The notes: generated by a model from the sequence alone, not told the origin. A DNA stretch of 12,014 nucleotides from SIG578 sp036311245 (GCA_036311245.1 JAXJQH010000043.1:1-12014); one strand, 5' to 3'; positions 1 through 6,397 are shown, counted from the first letter of the stretch. A program made the numbers and translations.

Positions 1-1016
1 AGTGAGGTTTTACCGTGGTCAACGTGACCCATAACAACAACAACGGGAGGACGCAGCTTTAAGCTCTCCTCAGAGTCGGTTGAATCGTCAATAAGGCGTT
101 CCTCAATAGTAACAACGACCTCTTTTTCGACCTTTGCATCAAGCTCCATAGCTACCATTGCAGCGGTGTCATAGTCGATGGTCTGGTTATTGGTTGCCAT
201 AACGCCGAGTAGCATTAAGCGCTTAATAACCTCGGCAGCGGTGACCTTAAGGCGCATAGCAAGCTCTGAAACAACGATTTCCTCAGGAATGGTTATTTTA
301 AGCTGATGCTTTTTCTGCTGCTGAGCCGCAATTCTGCGCAGCTTATCAGCCTCGGTTTCTCTCTTGGAAGATGCGGGCTTGCCTCTCTGCTGAGATTTCT
401 GAGTCAGCTTCTGTTTTCTCTGCATATGGTCAGAGTTATAGGAGCTGCTGGGAGCTATGCGCTCATATTTTTCATTATATTTATCAAGCTCAACAAAGTC
501 AGTACGGGTGTTGACCTTGCGCACATCCTTTTTAACCTCAAGAGTTTCGGTGCTCCTTGTGCGGATAACATTCTCAAACTTCTCTTTAGGTTTTTTCTGC
601 TTGGGCTCTTCTTTTCTCTTAGGCTCAGCCTTTTTCTCAGCTGCCTTTTGAGCACTCTTAGGCTCTGCCTTTTTCTCGGGAGCCTTTTGCTCTGCCTTTT
701 TAGAAGCAGCCTTTTCTTCTTTTTTAGGAGCAGGCTTTTCCTCTTTTTTTGGTGCGGGAGCCTCTTTTGCCTTTTTGGCTGCCTCGCGCTGCTTCTTTTT
801 CTCCTCGCGCTTGTCACCCTGGGCAAAATAGGCATCAAGGGTTTTAAGCTCGGTTTTCTTGGTAAAATGCTCAAAAACAATATTGAGCTCTTCTTCGTTT
901 AAGGTGCGGCCTGTTTTCTTAGCATCCTCACCGTGATTAGAAAGCAGCAAAATGATTTCCTTGCTGTCAACATTTAGATCCTTTGCAAGCTCACTTAATT
1001 TATATTTTACGATCAT
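1..1016 (-). CDS. infB: Translation initiation factor IF-2, N-terminal part (cut by left edge)
   Basis: IF-2 is the GTPase that places fMet-tRNA on the 30S subunit and promotes subunit joining. About 338 codons are present, open to the window edge. Residues 1-55 (MIVKYKLSELAKDLNV...) are the first IF2_N helical domain. Residues about 70-235 are a Lys/Glu/Ala/Pro-rich linker with repeated KKEEK and KKAEPK units. Residues about 236-300 are the second IF2_N domain, and GHVDHGKT at 330-337 is the G1 P-loop, reached just before the edge. The remaining G-domain and domains II-IV lie outside. The ATG overlaps the stop of the L7Ae-like gene (ATGA) and has GGAGGG 6-7 bases upstream, so it is the distal gene of the rimP-nusA operon. 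The linker is low-complexity and normal for this family; its antisense frame gives a spurious hydrophobic ORF. Confidence 0.97.
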   Translation of the reverse strand, partial: MIVKYKLSELAKDLNVDSKEIILLLSNHGEDAKKTGRTLNEEELNIVFEHFTKKTELKTLDAYFAQGDKREEKKKQREAAKKAKEAPAPKKEEKPAPKKEEKAASKKAEQKAPEKKAEPKSAQKAAEKKAEPKRKEEPKQKKPKEKFENVIRTRSTETLEVKKDVRKVNTRTDFVELDKYNEKYERIAPSSSYNSDHMQRKQKLTQKSQQRGKPASSKRETEADKLRRIAAQQQKKHQLKITIPEEIVVSELAMRLKVTAAEVIKRLMLLGVMATNNQTIDYDTAAMVAMELDAKVEKEVVVTIEERLIDDSTDSEESLKLRPPVVVVMGHVDHGKTS

Positions 1017-1330
1017 TTGGTACCCTCCTGAATACGAAGTTTCTGTTTCAGCATTTGTGCAAATCCGTCATCAGTGATGGCAATAATACCTGTCATTTTT
1101 CCGATGCTTGCACCGAGTGTTTTCATATCATAAGCTGTTCTGATATGTTCTGTTTCCATTTTTTCACAGAGGAAGCTCAGCTCTTTTGCGGTTTTCTCCG
1201 AAATATCATTTGCAGAAAAAACTATTTCAGCCTCGCACCTTTGCATAGCGGTTTTCACAGTTTCAAATCCGAAAACAAGCTTTCCCGCTCTTCTGGCAAG
1301 ACCTAAGGATGAGAGAAATACATCATTCAT
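1013..1330 (-). CDS. ylxQ: L7Ae-family ribosomal/RNA-binding protein (YlxQ)
   Basis: This 105-residue protein belongs to the L7Ae/L30e/S12e/Gadd45 fold, whose members bind kink-turn RNA; YlxQ is the copy encoded between ylxR and infB in Firmicutes. The start LGLARRAGKLVFG (residues 9-21) is the typical RNA-binding signature, and GIIAITDDGF (81-90) fits the late strand/helix of the fold. I chose the ATG at 1330 over an in-frame codon at 1387. It gives the family's usual length of about 100 residues, begins with the canonical MNDVFLSSLGLA, and has a GGAGGAGG sequence upstream. It overlaps the end of ylxR by 8 bases, and its own stop overlaps the infB start, so translation is probably coupled along this part of the operon. 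Confidence 0.93.
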   Translation of the reverse strand: MNDVFLSSLGLARRAGKLVFGFETVKTAMQRCEAEIVFSANDISEKTAKELSFLCEKMETEHIRTAYDMKTLGASIGKMTGIIAITDDGFAQMLKQKLRIQEGTK

Positions 1331-1592
1331 CTTTCCCGATTTCCTCCTCCAGCCGAGTGTAAACCTCATCGGGGATTTCACATTCAAGCGCTCGGGACAG
1401 AGCCTTGCTCTTTATTGCTTTTAAAAGGCACGCCTTCTCTGGGCAGATATAAACGCCGCGGCCCGCCTTTCTGCCGGTTATATCAAAGGAAACCTCTCCT
1501 GACGGCTGCCGCACAACGCGCACAAGCTCACGCTTGGGTTTCTTTTCCCTGCAGCCGCAGCAGCTACGCATCGGCACCTTTTTAACTGCCAT
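1323..1592 (-). CDS. ylxR: YlxR/RnpM family RNA-binding protein
   Basis: An 89-residue protein of the YlxR family, which in Bacillus subtilis is reported to bind RNase P RNA and modulate RNase P (renamed RnpM). Visible signatures are the RSCCGCREKKPKRELVRVV block (residues 9-27) and GRGVYIC (44-50), the family's GRGAY(L/I)C motif. Cys11, Cys14, Cys50 and Cys55 are arranged so that they could form a zinc site; this is inference. The ATG at 1592 is preceded by GGAGGGGG about ten bases upstream. It follows nusA after 33 bases and overlaps ylxQ by 8 bases. The position between nusA and ylxQ is the standard Firmicutes order, so the assignment is secure even though the protein's role in this organism is untested. 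Confidence 0.95.
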   Translation of the reverse strand: MAVKKVPMRSCCGCREKKPKRELVRVVRQPSGEVSFDITGRKAGRGVYICPEKACLLKAIKSKALSRALECEIPDEVYTRLEEEIGKDE

Positions 1593-1625
1593 AGCTATTC
1601 CCCCTCCAAATGGTTTAAATGTTTT

Positions 1626-2702
1626 TTAGTTCTCTCCGTAAAATCCGCTTTCAGGACGAATGTCAATCTTATATCCCGTTAGTCTTGCGGCAAGGCGGAC
1701 ATTCTGACCCTTGTTACCGATAGCAAGAGAAAGTTCATTGTCGGCAACGGTGACACGGCAGGCTTTAACATCCTCCTCGCCACCCTCTATAATTTCAACC
1801 TTGGTTATATGCTTTGCGGGCGAGAGAGCCGCTGTGATAAACTCAACGGGGTCCTCGCTGTATTTGACTATATCGATTTTCTCGCCGCCCAGCTCAGCTA
1901 CCACATTGTCAATACGGGTTGACTTTGCGCCGATGCAGGCGCCGACAGCATCAACATTTTCATCGCGGCTGTAAACTGCCATCTTAGTTCTTGAGCCTGC
2001 CTCGCGGGAGATGGACTTGATTTCAACAATTCCATCATAAATCTCGGGGACTTCAAGCTCAAAAAGGCGCTTTACCATACCGGGATGGGTTCTCGAAATC
2101 ATAATCTTGGGCGGGCGGGATGTTTTTTCAAGGTTACGCTTAACATCAACAACGTATACCCTGACTGTGTCGCCCACAGAGAAGCTCTCGCCGGGAATCA
2201 TCTCGGTTTCGGGTAGCATAAGCTCACCCTTGCCCATATCGAGAGTTACTGAGCCGCGAACACTGTCTATACCGACAACTTTAGCGGTGATAAGCTCGTG
2301 AACCTTGCTCTGATACTCCTTAAAGGTGTTCATTCTTTCTTCTTCTTTTATTCCCTGACGGAAGACGTGCTTTGCGCTCTGAGCAGCAATTCTGCCCATA
2401 TCCTTGGTTTTGATTTTGATATCAACATGTCCGCCGATTTTAGCTCTTTTGCTAACCTTAAGCGCCTCATCAAGTGTGATTTCAGCCTTAGGATTTTCAA
2501 CATTTTCAACAACATTCTTGCGAATGGCTACATTAAACTTTCTGGTTTCGGGGTTTATATCAATGATGATATTCTCGGGCTCGCCGAAATCCTTTTTTAC
2601 TGCATTCTCAATCGCAACCTTGATTTTCTCAAGCAGGCTTTCAACATTGATTCCCTTTTCCTTCTCAAGAATGCTCAGTGCTTCAAAAAATTCGTTATTC
2701 AT
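1626..2702 (-). CDS. nusA: Transcription termination/antitermination factor NusA
   Basis: NusA binds RNA polymerase and nascent RNA, promoting pausing and intrinsic termination. The 358-residue protein shows the RNAP-binding N-terminal domain (about 1-125), an S1 domain (about 133-200, TAKVVGIDSVRGSVTLD at its start), KH1 (about 230-280, GACIGAKSTRID) and KH2 (about 300-350, LSLAIGNKGQNVRLAARLTG). There are no C-terminal acidic repeats, as is usual in Firmicutes. I chose the ATG at 2702 with GGAGGAG about 9 bases upstream; an in-frame TTG at 2720 would place the ribosome binding site inside the gene. It starts 27 bases after rimP and is followed by ylxR. One oddity is that the KH1 loop reads GAKS (258-261) where the common form is GPKG, so the GxxG signature is broken there, while KH2 keeps GNKG. 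Confidence 0.97.
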   Translation of the reverse strand: MNNEFFEALSILEKEKGINVESLLEKIKVAIENAVKKDFGEPENIIIDINPETRKFNVAIRKNVVENVENPKAEITLDEALKVSKRAKIGGHVDIKIKTKDMGRIAAQSAKHVFRQGIKEEERMNTFKEYQSKVHELITAKVVGIDSVRGSVTLDMGKGELMLPETEMIPGESFSVGDTVRVYVVDVKRNLEKTSRPPKIMISRTHPGMVKRLFELEVPEIYDGIVEIKSISREAGSRTKMAVYSRDENVDAVGACIGAKSTRIDNVVAELGGEKIDIVKYSEDPVEFITAALSPAKHITKVEIIEGGEEDVKACRVTVADNELSLAIGNKGQNVRLAARLTGYKIDIRPESGFYGEN

Positions 2703-2729
2703 TTTTCCGTTCTCCTCCAAGTCGTTTTA

Positions 2730-3203
2730 TTATTTGTCATCGCACAGCTTTACATAAGCTGTGTCTGCAAGGCAGATAGTTTCTTCTGCTTGTTCTACCT
2801 TGATTTTAATTTCATTTCCCAAAAACTCATAAAGAGTTCCCTCGAGCTCTTTTCTGCCCTCACTGTCGGGGCGGATAAGGCGCACATAAACCTCGCTGCC
2901 TAAATACTCATTAAAGTGCCTATCGAGCCTCAGCTTTCTGCCAAGTCCGGGTGATCCGACCTCTAAATAGTAGCTTTGGTCAATAGGGTCAGCCTCGTCA
3001 ATAAGCGGGTCAATCCTACGGCTGAACTGCTCACACTCGCTTATATCAAGGCTACCGTCCTCTTTTTCAATAAGGACCTTTAAAAACCAGTCTGCCCCCT
3101 CCTTTTCAAAGGTGACATCCCACAGCTTTAGCCCCATCTCGCTGCAAATCGGCAAAACGATTTCTTTTACCGTTTCGGCGGTGCTCTTTGTGCGTTTTCC
3201 CAT
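2730..3203 (-). CDS. rimP: Ribosome maturation factor RimP
   Basis: RimP assists 30S subunit assembly. The 157-residue protein has the usual length and two-domain form: an N-terminal alpha/beta domain (about 10-85) ending in the conserved YYLEVGSPGLGRKL block (78-91), then a small C-terminal SH3-like barrel (about 95-157). I chose the ATG at 3203, with AAGGAGG seven bases upstream, over an in-frame start at 3263 that would add 20 residues and run through the leader hairpin. This is the first gene of the rimP-nusA-ylxR-ylxQ-infB operon; nusA begins 27 bases downstream. Its mRNA leader is about 80 bases and carries a terminator-like hairpin, listed separately. Confidence 0.95.
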   Translation of the reverse strand: MGKRTKSTAETVKEIVLPICSEMGLKLWDVTFEKEGADWFLKVLIEKEDGSLDISECEQFSRRIDPLIDEADPIDQSYYLEVGSPGLGRKLRLDRHFNEYLGSEVYVRLIRPDSEGRKELEGTLYEFLGNEIKIKVEQAEETICLADTAYVKLCDDK

Positions 3204-3209
3204 AAGTTT

Positions 3210-3216
3210 CCTCCTT
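3210..3216 (-). promoter_or_regulatory. Ribosome binding site deciding the rimP start
   Basis: AAGGAGG on the minus strand, seven bases before the ATG at 3203. It is a near-perfect Shine-Dalgarno sequence and selects this start over the upstream in-frame codon at 3263. Confidence 0.85.
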
Positions 3217-3234
3217 TTCTGCCCAAGTTCTTTG

Positions 3235-3268
3235 GACAAAAACAAAAGAGCGGGGCGACCCACTCTTT
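3235..3268 (-). terminator. Terminator-like hairpin in the rimP operon leader (candidate attenuator)
   Basis: On the minus strand, AAAGAGTGGG and CCCGCTCTTT (one G-U pair, 10-bp stem) flank the loop TCGC and are followed by TTTTGTTTTTG. This is the form of a Rho-independent terminator. It lies about 18 bases after the predicted rimP transcription start and before the rimP ribosome binding site, so full-length operon mRNA must read through it. It could also stop read-through from the upstream DtxR-family gene. Control by NusA is inference from position and from the known termination-promoting activity of NusA. Confidence 0.75.
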
Positions 3269-3292
3269 AACCTTTCGTGATATTACTCATAT

Positions 3293-3321
3293 AGTATACC
3301 ACCGCAGACTCAAAAATGCAA
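3293..3321 (-). promoter_or_regulatory. Predicted sigma-A promoter of the rimP-nusA-infB operon
   Basis: On the minus strand, TTGCAT (3321-3316), a 17-base spacer and TATACT (3298-3293), with TGG just before the -10 box giving an extended -10. The start of transcription is expected near 3286. The -35 box lies in the 3' flank of the DtxR-family gene, 8 bases after its stop codon, so the operon has its own promoter. Confidence 0.75.
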
Positions 3322-3329
3322 GCATTTTT
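3312..3329. repeat. 18-bp perfect palindrome after the DtxR-family gene
   Basis: AAAAATGC and GCATTTTT arms (8 bp each) are separated by two bases, directly after the stop codon of the DtxR-family gene and covering the -35 box of the rimP promoter. It could be a weak AT-rich terminator hairpin for the regulator gene or a protein binding site on the rimP promoter. The sequence does not decide between these. Confidence 0.45.
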
Positions 3330-3695
3330 TTATTTTTCCTGCATATTTCTGTATATTGCCTCGATTGTTGCATCACTTATATCGTGCTCCATTTTGCAGG
3401 CATCCTCGGCGGCGGTGTTCTCATCAACGCCAAGCTTTATTAAAAACGAAGTCAGCAGGCTGTGGCGCTTGTAAATTTTTTCTGCAAGGGCCTTACCCTG
3501 TTCGGTGAGAAGCAGCGAGCCATCCTGCGCACTTTCAATATATCCACCCTTTTTAAGAATGGAGACGGCACGACTGACACTCGGCTTGGAATATCCCATA
3601 TATTCACCGACATCAACAGAGCGCACGCTACCGCCCTTTTTAGATAGCACATATATAGTTTCGAGATACATTTCGCCCGACTCTAATAAACGCAT
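3330..3695 (-). CDS. DtxR-family metal-dependent transcriptional repressor, iron-type metal site
   Basis: A 121-residue regulator with an N-terminal winged helix-turn-helix (about 20-65; recognition region SKPSVSRAVSILKKGGYI, 36-53) and a metal-binding/dimerisation domain (about 66-121). It lacks the C-terminal SH3-like domain, so it has MntR-like length. Aligned by eye with DtxR and MntR, the primary metal site is Met9, Cys100, Glu103 and His104, matching DtxR Met10/Cys102/Glu105/His106. MntR has Asp8 and Glu99 at the first two positions. His78 is kept, but the positions of DtxR Glu83 and His98 are Thr82 and Ala96, so the ancillary site looks degraded. The ATG has GGAGG nine bases upstream. 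It is divergent from feoA and probably represses feoAB with Fe(II) as co-repressor; the metal choice is inferred. Confidence 0.9.
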   Translation of the reverse strand: MRLLESGEMYLETIYVLSKKGGSVRSVDVGEYMGYSKPSVSRAVSILKKGGYIESAQDGSLLLTEQGKALAEKIYKRHSLLTSFLIKLGVDENTAAEDACKMEHDISDATIEAIYRNMQEK

Positions 3696-3735
3696 AACTC
3701 TAAGCCTCCAAAAGCCTACAATTTATTGTAATATT

Positions 3736-3763
3736 ATTATACCACATTTTGAATTTTTTTCAA
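3736..3763 (-). promoter_or_regulatory. Predicted promoter of the DtxR-family gene
   Basis: On the minus strand, TTGAAA (3763-3758), a 16-base spacer and TATAAT (3741-3736), with TGG before the -10 box. It lies about 40 bases upstream of the regulator's ATG. No TTAGC-N4-GCTAA site overlaps it, so direct autorepression through that motif is not evident. Confidence 0.7.
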
Positions 3764-3790
3764 GTAGTGGGATTTTTTTGAAAAAAACTA

Positions 3791-3819
3791 TTGACAAACC
3801 CCTATTACGGTGTTATCAT
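3791..3819 (+). promoter_or_regulatory. Predicted sigma-A promoter of the feo operon
   Basis: TTGACA (3791-3796), a 17-base spacer and TATCAT (3814-3819), close to consensus. Transcription should start near 3826, within or right beside the palindromic operator that follows. A strong promoter with an operator at its start site is a typical repressor-controlled design. Confidence 0.8.
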
Positions 3820-3828
3820 ATCTAAGGT

Positions 3829-3846
3829 AGTTAGCATATGCTAATT
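3829..3846. promoter_or_regulatory. Palindromic operator 1, likely DtxR-family (Feo) box
   Basis: A perfect 14-bp palindrome TTAGCATATGCTAA (3831-3844), with imperfect symmetry for two more bases on each side. It begins 11 bases after the -10 box of the feo promoter, where a bound repressor would block initiation. The TTAGC half-site resembles part of the known DtxR/IdeR consensus. The same core TTAGC-N4-GCTAA recurs at 4136-4149. Confidence 0.75.
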
Positions 3847-3872
3847 CCTAAAACTTGGTTACGGTGAGCACT

Positions 3873-4085
3873 ATGACATTAAAAAATGCACAAGAGGGAA
3901 AGGAATATATCATTCAGAAAATTGAAACTGATGATGAAGAGCTGAATGCTTTTCTGTTTTCTTTAGGTTGCTATAGCGGCGAGCCCATCACCGTTGTTTC
4001 CCATTTAAAGGGCGGCTGCATTGTTTCTATTAAGGACAGCAGATATAATATTGACAATCAGCTGGCAGAAGCTATCATTATATAA
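3873..4085 (+). CDS. feoA: Ferrous iron transport protein FeoA
   Basis: A 70-residue cytoplasmic protein of the FeoA SH3-like family, an accessory to the FeoB Fe(II) transporter. The central segment LGCYSGEPITVVSHLKGGCIVSI (in part, about residues 32-54) is the typical turn-and-strand pattern of the fold, and the end NQLAEAIII matches the usual last strand. I chose the ATG at 3873 with GGTGAG a few bases upstream; an in-frame TTG at 3855 would add six residues and has no clear ribosome binding site. It lies directly after the promoter and operator 1, 110 bases before feoB. Only one FeoA is present here, whereas many clostridia carry two. Confidence 0.93.
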   Translation: MTLKNAQEGKEYIIQKIETDDEELNAFLFSLGCYSGEPITVVSHLKGGCIVSIKDSRYNIDNQLAEAIII

Positions 4086-4131
4086 GCTTTTGGCTTTTAT
4101 GGTGCTCTGTTTCAGCTTTTTATTTTAACCA

Positions 4132-4153
4132 TGAGTTAGCAGTCGCTAACTCA
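4132..4153. promoter_or_regulatory. Palindromic operator 2 between feoA and feoB
   Basis: Perfect 9-bp arms TGAGTTAGC and GCTAACTCA surround AGTC. The core TTAGC-N4-GCTAA (4136-4149) is the same as in operator 1. A possible -10-like TATTTT (4121-4126) precedes it at a similar distance to that at operator 1, but no convincing -35 box is seen. Alternatives are a roadblock site or an mRNA hairpin in front of feoB; there is no U-tract, so it is not a terminator. Confidence 0.6.
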
Positions 4154-4195
4154 AAGAATGCAGTAAAAAATTTACGTCCGTAGGAGGAAAACAAA

Positions 4196-6214
4196 ATGAG
4201 AATTGCTCTTGCAGGCAATCCCAACAGTGGCAAGACCACTATGTATAATGCACTTACAGGTAAGAGTGAAAAGGTTGGCAACTGGGCAGGCGTTACCGTT
4301 GACAAAAAGGAGCACGCCATAAAAAAAGCCTATACCTCTTCAAAGGAGGAGCTTATTGCAGTTGACCTTCCCGGTGCTTACTCAATGTCTCCTTTCACAA
4401 GCGAGGAGAGTGTTACAAGCTCTTATGTTAAGAACGAAAATCCCGATGCTATTATAAACATCGTCGATGCAACAAACTTAAGCCGCAGTCTTTTCTTTAC
4501 CACCCAGCTTTTAGAGCTCCGTATTCCCCTTGTTGTTGCTTTAAACAAGAGTGACATTAACGAAAAGAAGCACACCGAGATTGATGTAGCGGCACTTAGC
4601 CAAAAGCTCGGTTGCCCCGTTATTGAAACGGTTTCAACCTCATCTGAGGGACTGGAAGCCGTTGTTAATGCGGCAGTTTCAATAGTCGGTACTACTCAAA
4701 GCGCTCCCTATGTTCAGGGCGACATTGACCTTACAAACAAAAAGGCAGTGCAGGAAGCGGACAGAAAAAGATTTAAGTTTGTAAACAGCATTGTTTCACA
4801 GGTCGAAAAACGAACAGTTTTAACAAAGGACAAGAATTTCAGCGACAAGATTGACGTTGTTCTCACCAACAAATGGCTCGGCATCCCCATTTTTGCTGTT
4901 GTTATGTGGCTGGTGTTCCAGTTATCTCAGGCTTGGGTTGGCCCCTATATCGCAGACACTCTCGTTTTATGGCTCGAAATGTTTCAGGAATGGGTAGGCT
5001 CACTTTTAGAGGGTGCATCTCCTCTGCTTTCTGCCCTGCTTGTTGACGGTGTAATCGGCGGTGTTATCGCAGTTATCGGATTTTTGCCCCTTGTTATGAT
5101 AATGTATTTCCTCATTGCACTTTTAGAGGACTGCGGATATATGTCCCGCGTTGCAGTTGTGCTTGACCCCATTTTTAAAAGGGTTGGACTTTCGGGAAAA
5201 TCGGTTATCCCCTTTGTTATCACAGTAGGCTGCGCTGTTCCGGGTATTATGGCAAGCCGCACTATCAGAAATGAGCGTGAACGCAGAGCAACCGCTATGC
5301 TCGCTCCCTTTATGCCCTGCGGCGCTAAAATTCCCGTTATTTCGCTCTTTGCAGGCGCTTTCTTTAACAATGCCGGCTGGGTAAGTACTGTTATGTACCT
5401 TTCGGGTATTGTTCTTATCTTCCTTGGCGCTCTGCTTGTTAACAAGATTACAGGCTACAAGGCAAGAAAATCCTTCTTTATCATTGAAATGCCCGAATAC
5501 AAAATCCCCTCTCTGTGGGGCGCTTTCAAATCGATGTGCAGCCGTGGTTGGGCTTACATAGTTAAAGCTGCCACCATCATTCTTCTCTGCAACACCGCAG
5601 TTCAGATTATGCAGTCTTTCACATGGGGCCTCATTCCTGCAAATGAGATTGCAAGTAACTCTATATTAGCTTCAATTGCAGGAGTGTTCGCATACCTGCT
5701 GGTTCCCGTTGTCGGTGTTCTTTCATGGCAGCTTGCTGCCGCAGCAGTTACAGGCTTTATCGCAAAAGAAAATGTTGTCGGAACACTTGCCGTATGCTAT
5801 GCTGTTTCTAATTTCGGCAGTTCAGATATTACCGGTTTTGATTCATCGGGCAATTTGGTTCCATTAACCGCCGCTGCCGCCCTTGCATACCTTATGTTTA
5901 ACCTCTTTACTCCTCCCTGCTTTGCAGCCATCGGCGCTATGAACAGCGAAATGAAAAGCGCAAAATGGCTCTGGGGCGGAATCGGACTTCAGCTTGCTGT
6001 TGGTTATTCTGTGGCATATTTTGTATATACCATTGGCACACTAATATTTGCGCCCGCCACCTTAAATGTTGGGGCAGCGCTCGCAGGCTTTGCAGCCGTT
6101 TTAGCTATGGCAGCCGTTATTGTAATGCTCAGCATAAATGCCGAGAAAAAGCTCAAAGCAGAATATGCTCTTAAAGCGGCTGCTAAAGCCGAAAAGGAAA
6201 CTGCTAATGTATAA
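4196..6214 (+). CDS. feoB: Ferrous iron transporter FeoB (GTPase-coupled membrane permease)
   Basis: FeoB imports Fe(II) across the cytoplasmic membrane. The 672-residue protein has an N-terminal G domain with G1 GNPNSGKT (7-14), G2 Thr34, G3 DLPG (57-60), G4 NKSD (117-120) and a G5-like VSTSS (146-150). A helical spacer (about 165-220) follows, then a polytopic membrane part from about 228. That part carries the two Gate regions: LEDCGYMSR (310-318), GCAVPG with Cys346 and MPCGAKIP with Cys375 in the first; AKENVVGT (523-530) and TPPCFAAIGAMNSE (572-585) in the second. It ends in a charged Lys/Ala/Glu tail. The ATG follows AGGAGG with about 8 bases spacing. It lies in the feo operon after operator 2, and a Cys-rich peptide gene follows 21 bases later. 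All expected motifs are intact. Confidence 0.97.
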   Translation: MRIALAGNPNSGKTTMYNALTGKSEKVGNWAGVTVDKKEHAIKKAYTSSKEELIAVDLPGAYSMSPFTSEESVTSSYVKNENPDAIINIVDATNLSRSLFFTTQLLELRIPLVVALNKSDINEKKHTEIDVAALSQKLGCPVIETVSTSSEGLEAVVNAAVSIVGTTQSAPYVQGDIDLTNKKAVQEADRKRFKFVNSIVSQVEKRTVLTKDKNFSDKIDVVLTNKWLGIPIFAVVMWLVFQLSQAWVGPYIADTLVLWLEMFQEWVGSLLEGASPLLSALLVDGVIGGVIAVIGFLPLVMIMYFLIALLEDCGYMSRVAVVLDPIFKRVGLSGKSVIPFVITVGCAVPGIMASRTIRNERERRATAMLAPFMPCGAKIPVISLFAGAFFNNAGWVSTVMYLSGIVLIFLGALLVNKITGYKARKSFFIIEMPEYKIPSLWGAFKSMCSRGWAYIVKAATIILLCNTAVQIMQSFTWGLIPANEIASNSILASIAGVFAYLLVPVVGVLSWQLAAAAVTGFIAKENVVGTLAVCYAVSNFGSSDITGFDSSGNLVPLTAAAALAYLMFNLFTPPCFAAIGAMNSEMKSAKWLWGGIGLQLAVGYSVAYFVYTIGTLIFAPATLNVGAALAGFAAVLAMAAVIVMLSINAEKKLKAEYALKAAAKAEKETANV

Positions 6215-6235
6215 AACTTAAAGCAGGTGAAATTT

Positions 6236-6397
6236 ATGCAATTAGTTGATTATATTGTAATCGCGGTTATAGTTTTAATAATCGCTCTTGCCGCTCTCTA
6301 TGTTATAAAAGCTAAGAAAAGCGGCAAGAAATGTATTGGCTGCCCTAATGCTAATTCTTGCAGCTCAAAAGGCTGCTCAGGCTGCAAGCAGAAATAG
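6236..6397 (+). CDS. FeoB-associated Cys-rich membrane peptide
   Basis: A 53-residue peptide with one N-terminal membrane helix (about residues 4-24, VDYIVIAVIVLIIALAALYV), a basic stretch KAKKSGKK, and a cytosolic-type Cys cluster: Cys33, Cys36, Cys42, Cys47 and Cys50 (CIGC...C....CSGC). This is the layout of the small FeoB-associated Cys-rich membrane proteins encoded after feoB in many Firmicutes and thought to assist Fe(II) transport. The Cys cluster could bind iron, an Fe-S cluster or another metal; which one is not known from sequence. The ATG has AGGTGA five bases upstream and starts 21 bases after feoB. The operon terminator follows 13 bases after its stop. Confidence 0.88.
   Translation: MQLVDYIVIAVIVLIIALAALYVIKAKKSGKKCIGCPNANSCSSKGCSGCKQK

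Noticed and set aside
306..902. Long plus-strand ORF rich in Leu/Phe and an overlapping minus-strand Lys/Arg-rich ORF (455-880)
   Set aside because: Both are out-of-frame shadows of the infB low-complexity linker, where Lys/Glu/Ala codons read on other frames give long open stretches. The infB frame has clear domains and a P-loop.
2298..2903. Plus-strand ORF of 201 residues
   Set aside because: Antisense shadow across nusA and rimP; no ribosome binding site or recognisable domain, and it spans two well-supported genes.
3696..3872. Riboswitch or T-box in the regulator-feoA intergenic region
   Set aside because: No conserved riboswitch core or terminator/antiterminator pair is seen; the region is explained by two divergent promoters and a palindromic operator.
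4132..4153. Inverted repeat read as a terminator or attenuator between feoA and feoB
   Set aside because: No U-tract follows on either strand, and its core matches the operator at 3831-3844, so an operator is the better explanation.
4984..5445. Minus-strand ORF of 153 residues inside feoB
   Set aside because: Antisense to conserved FeoB membrane segments and motifs; no independent signals.
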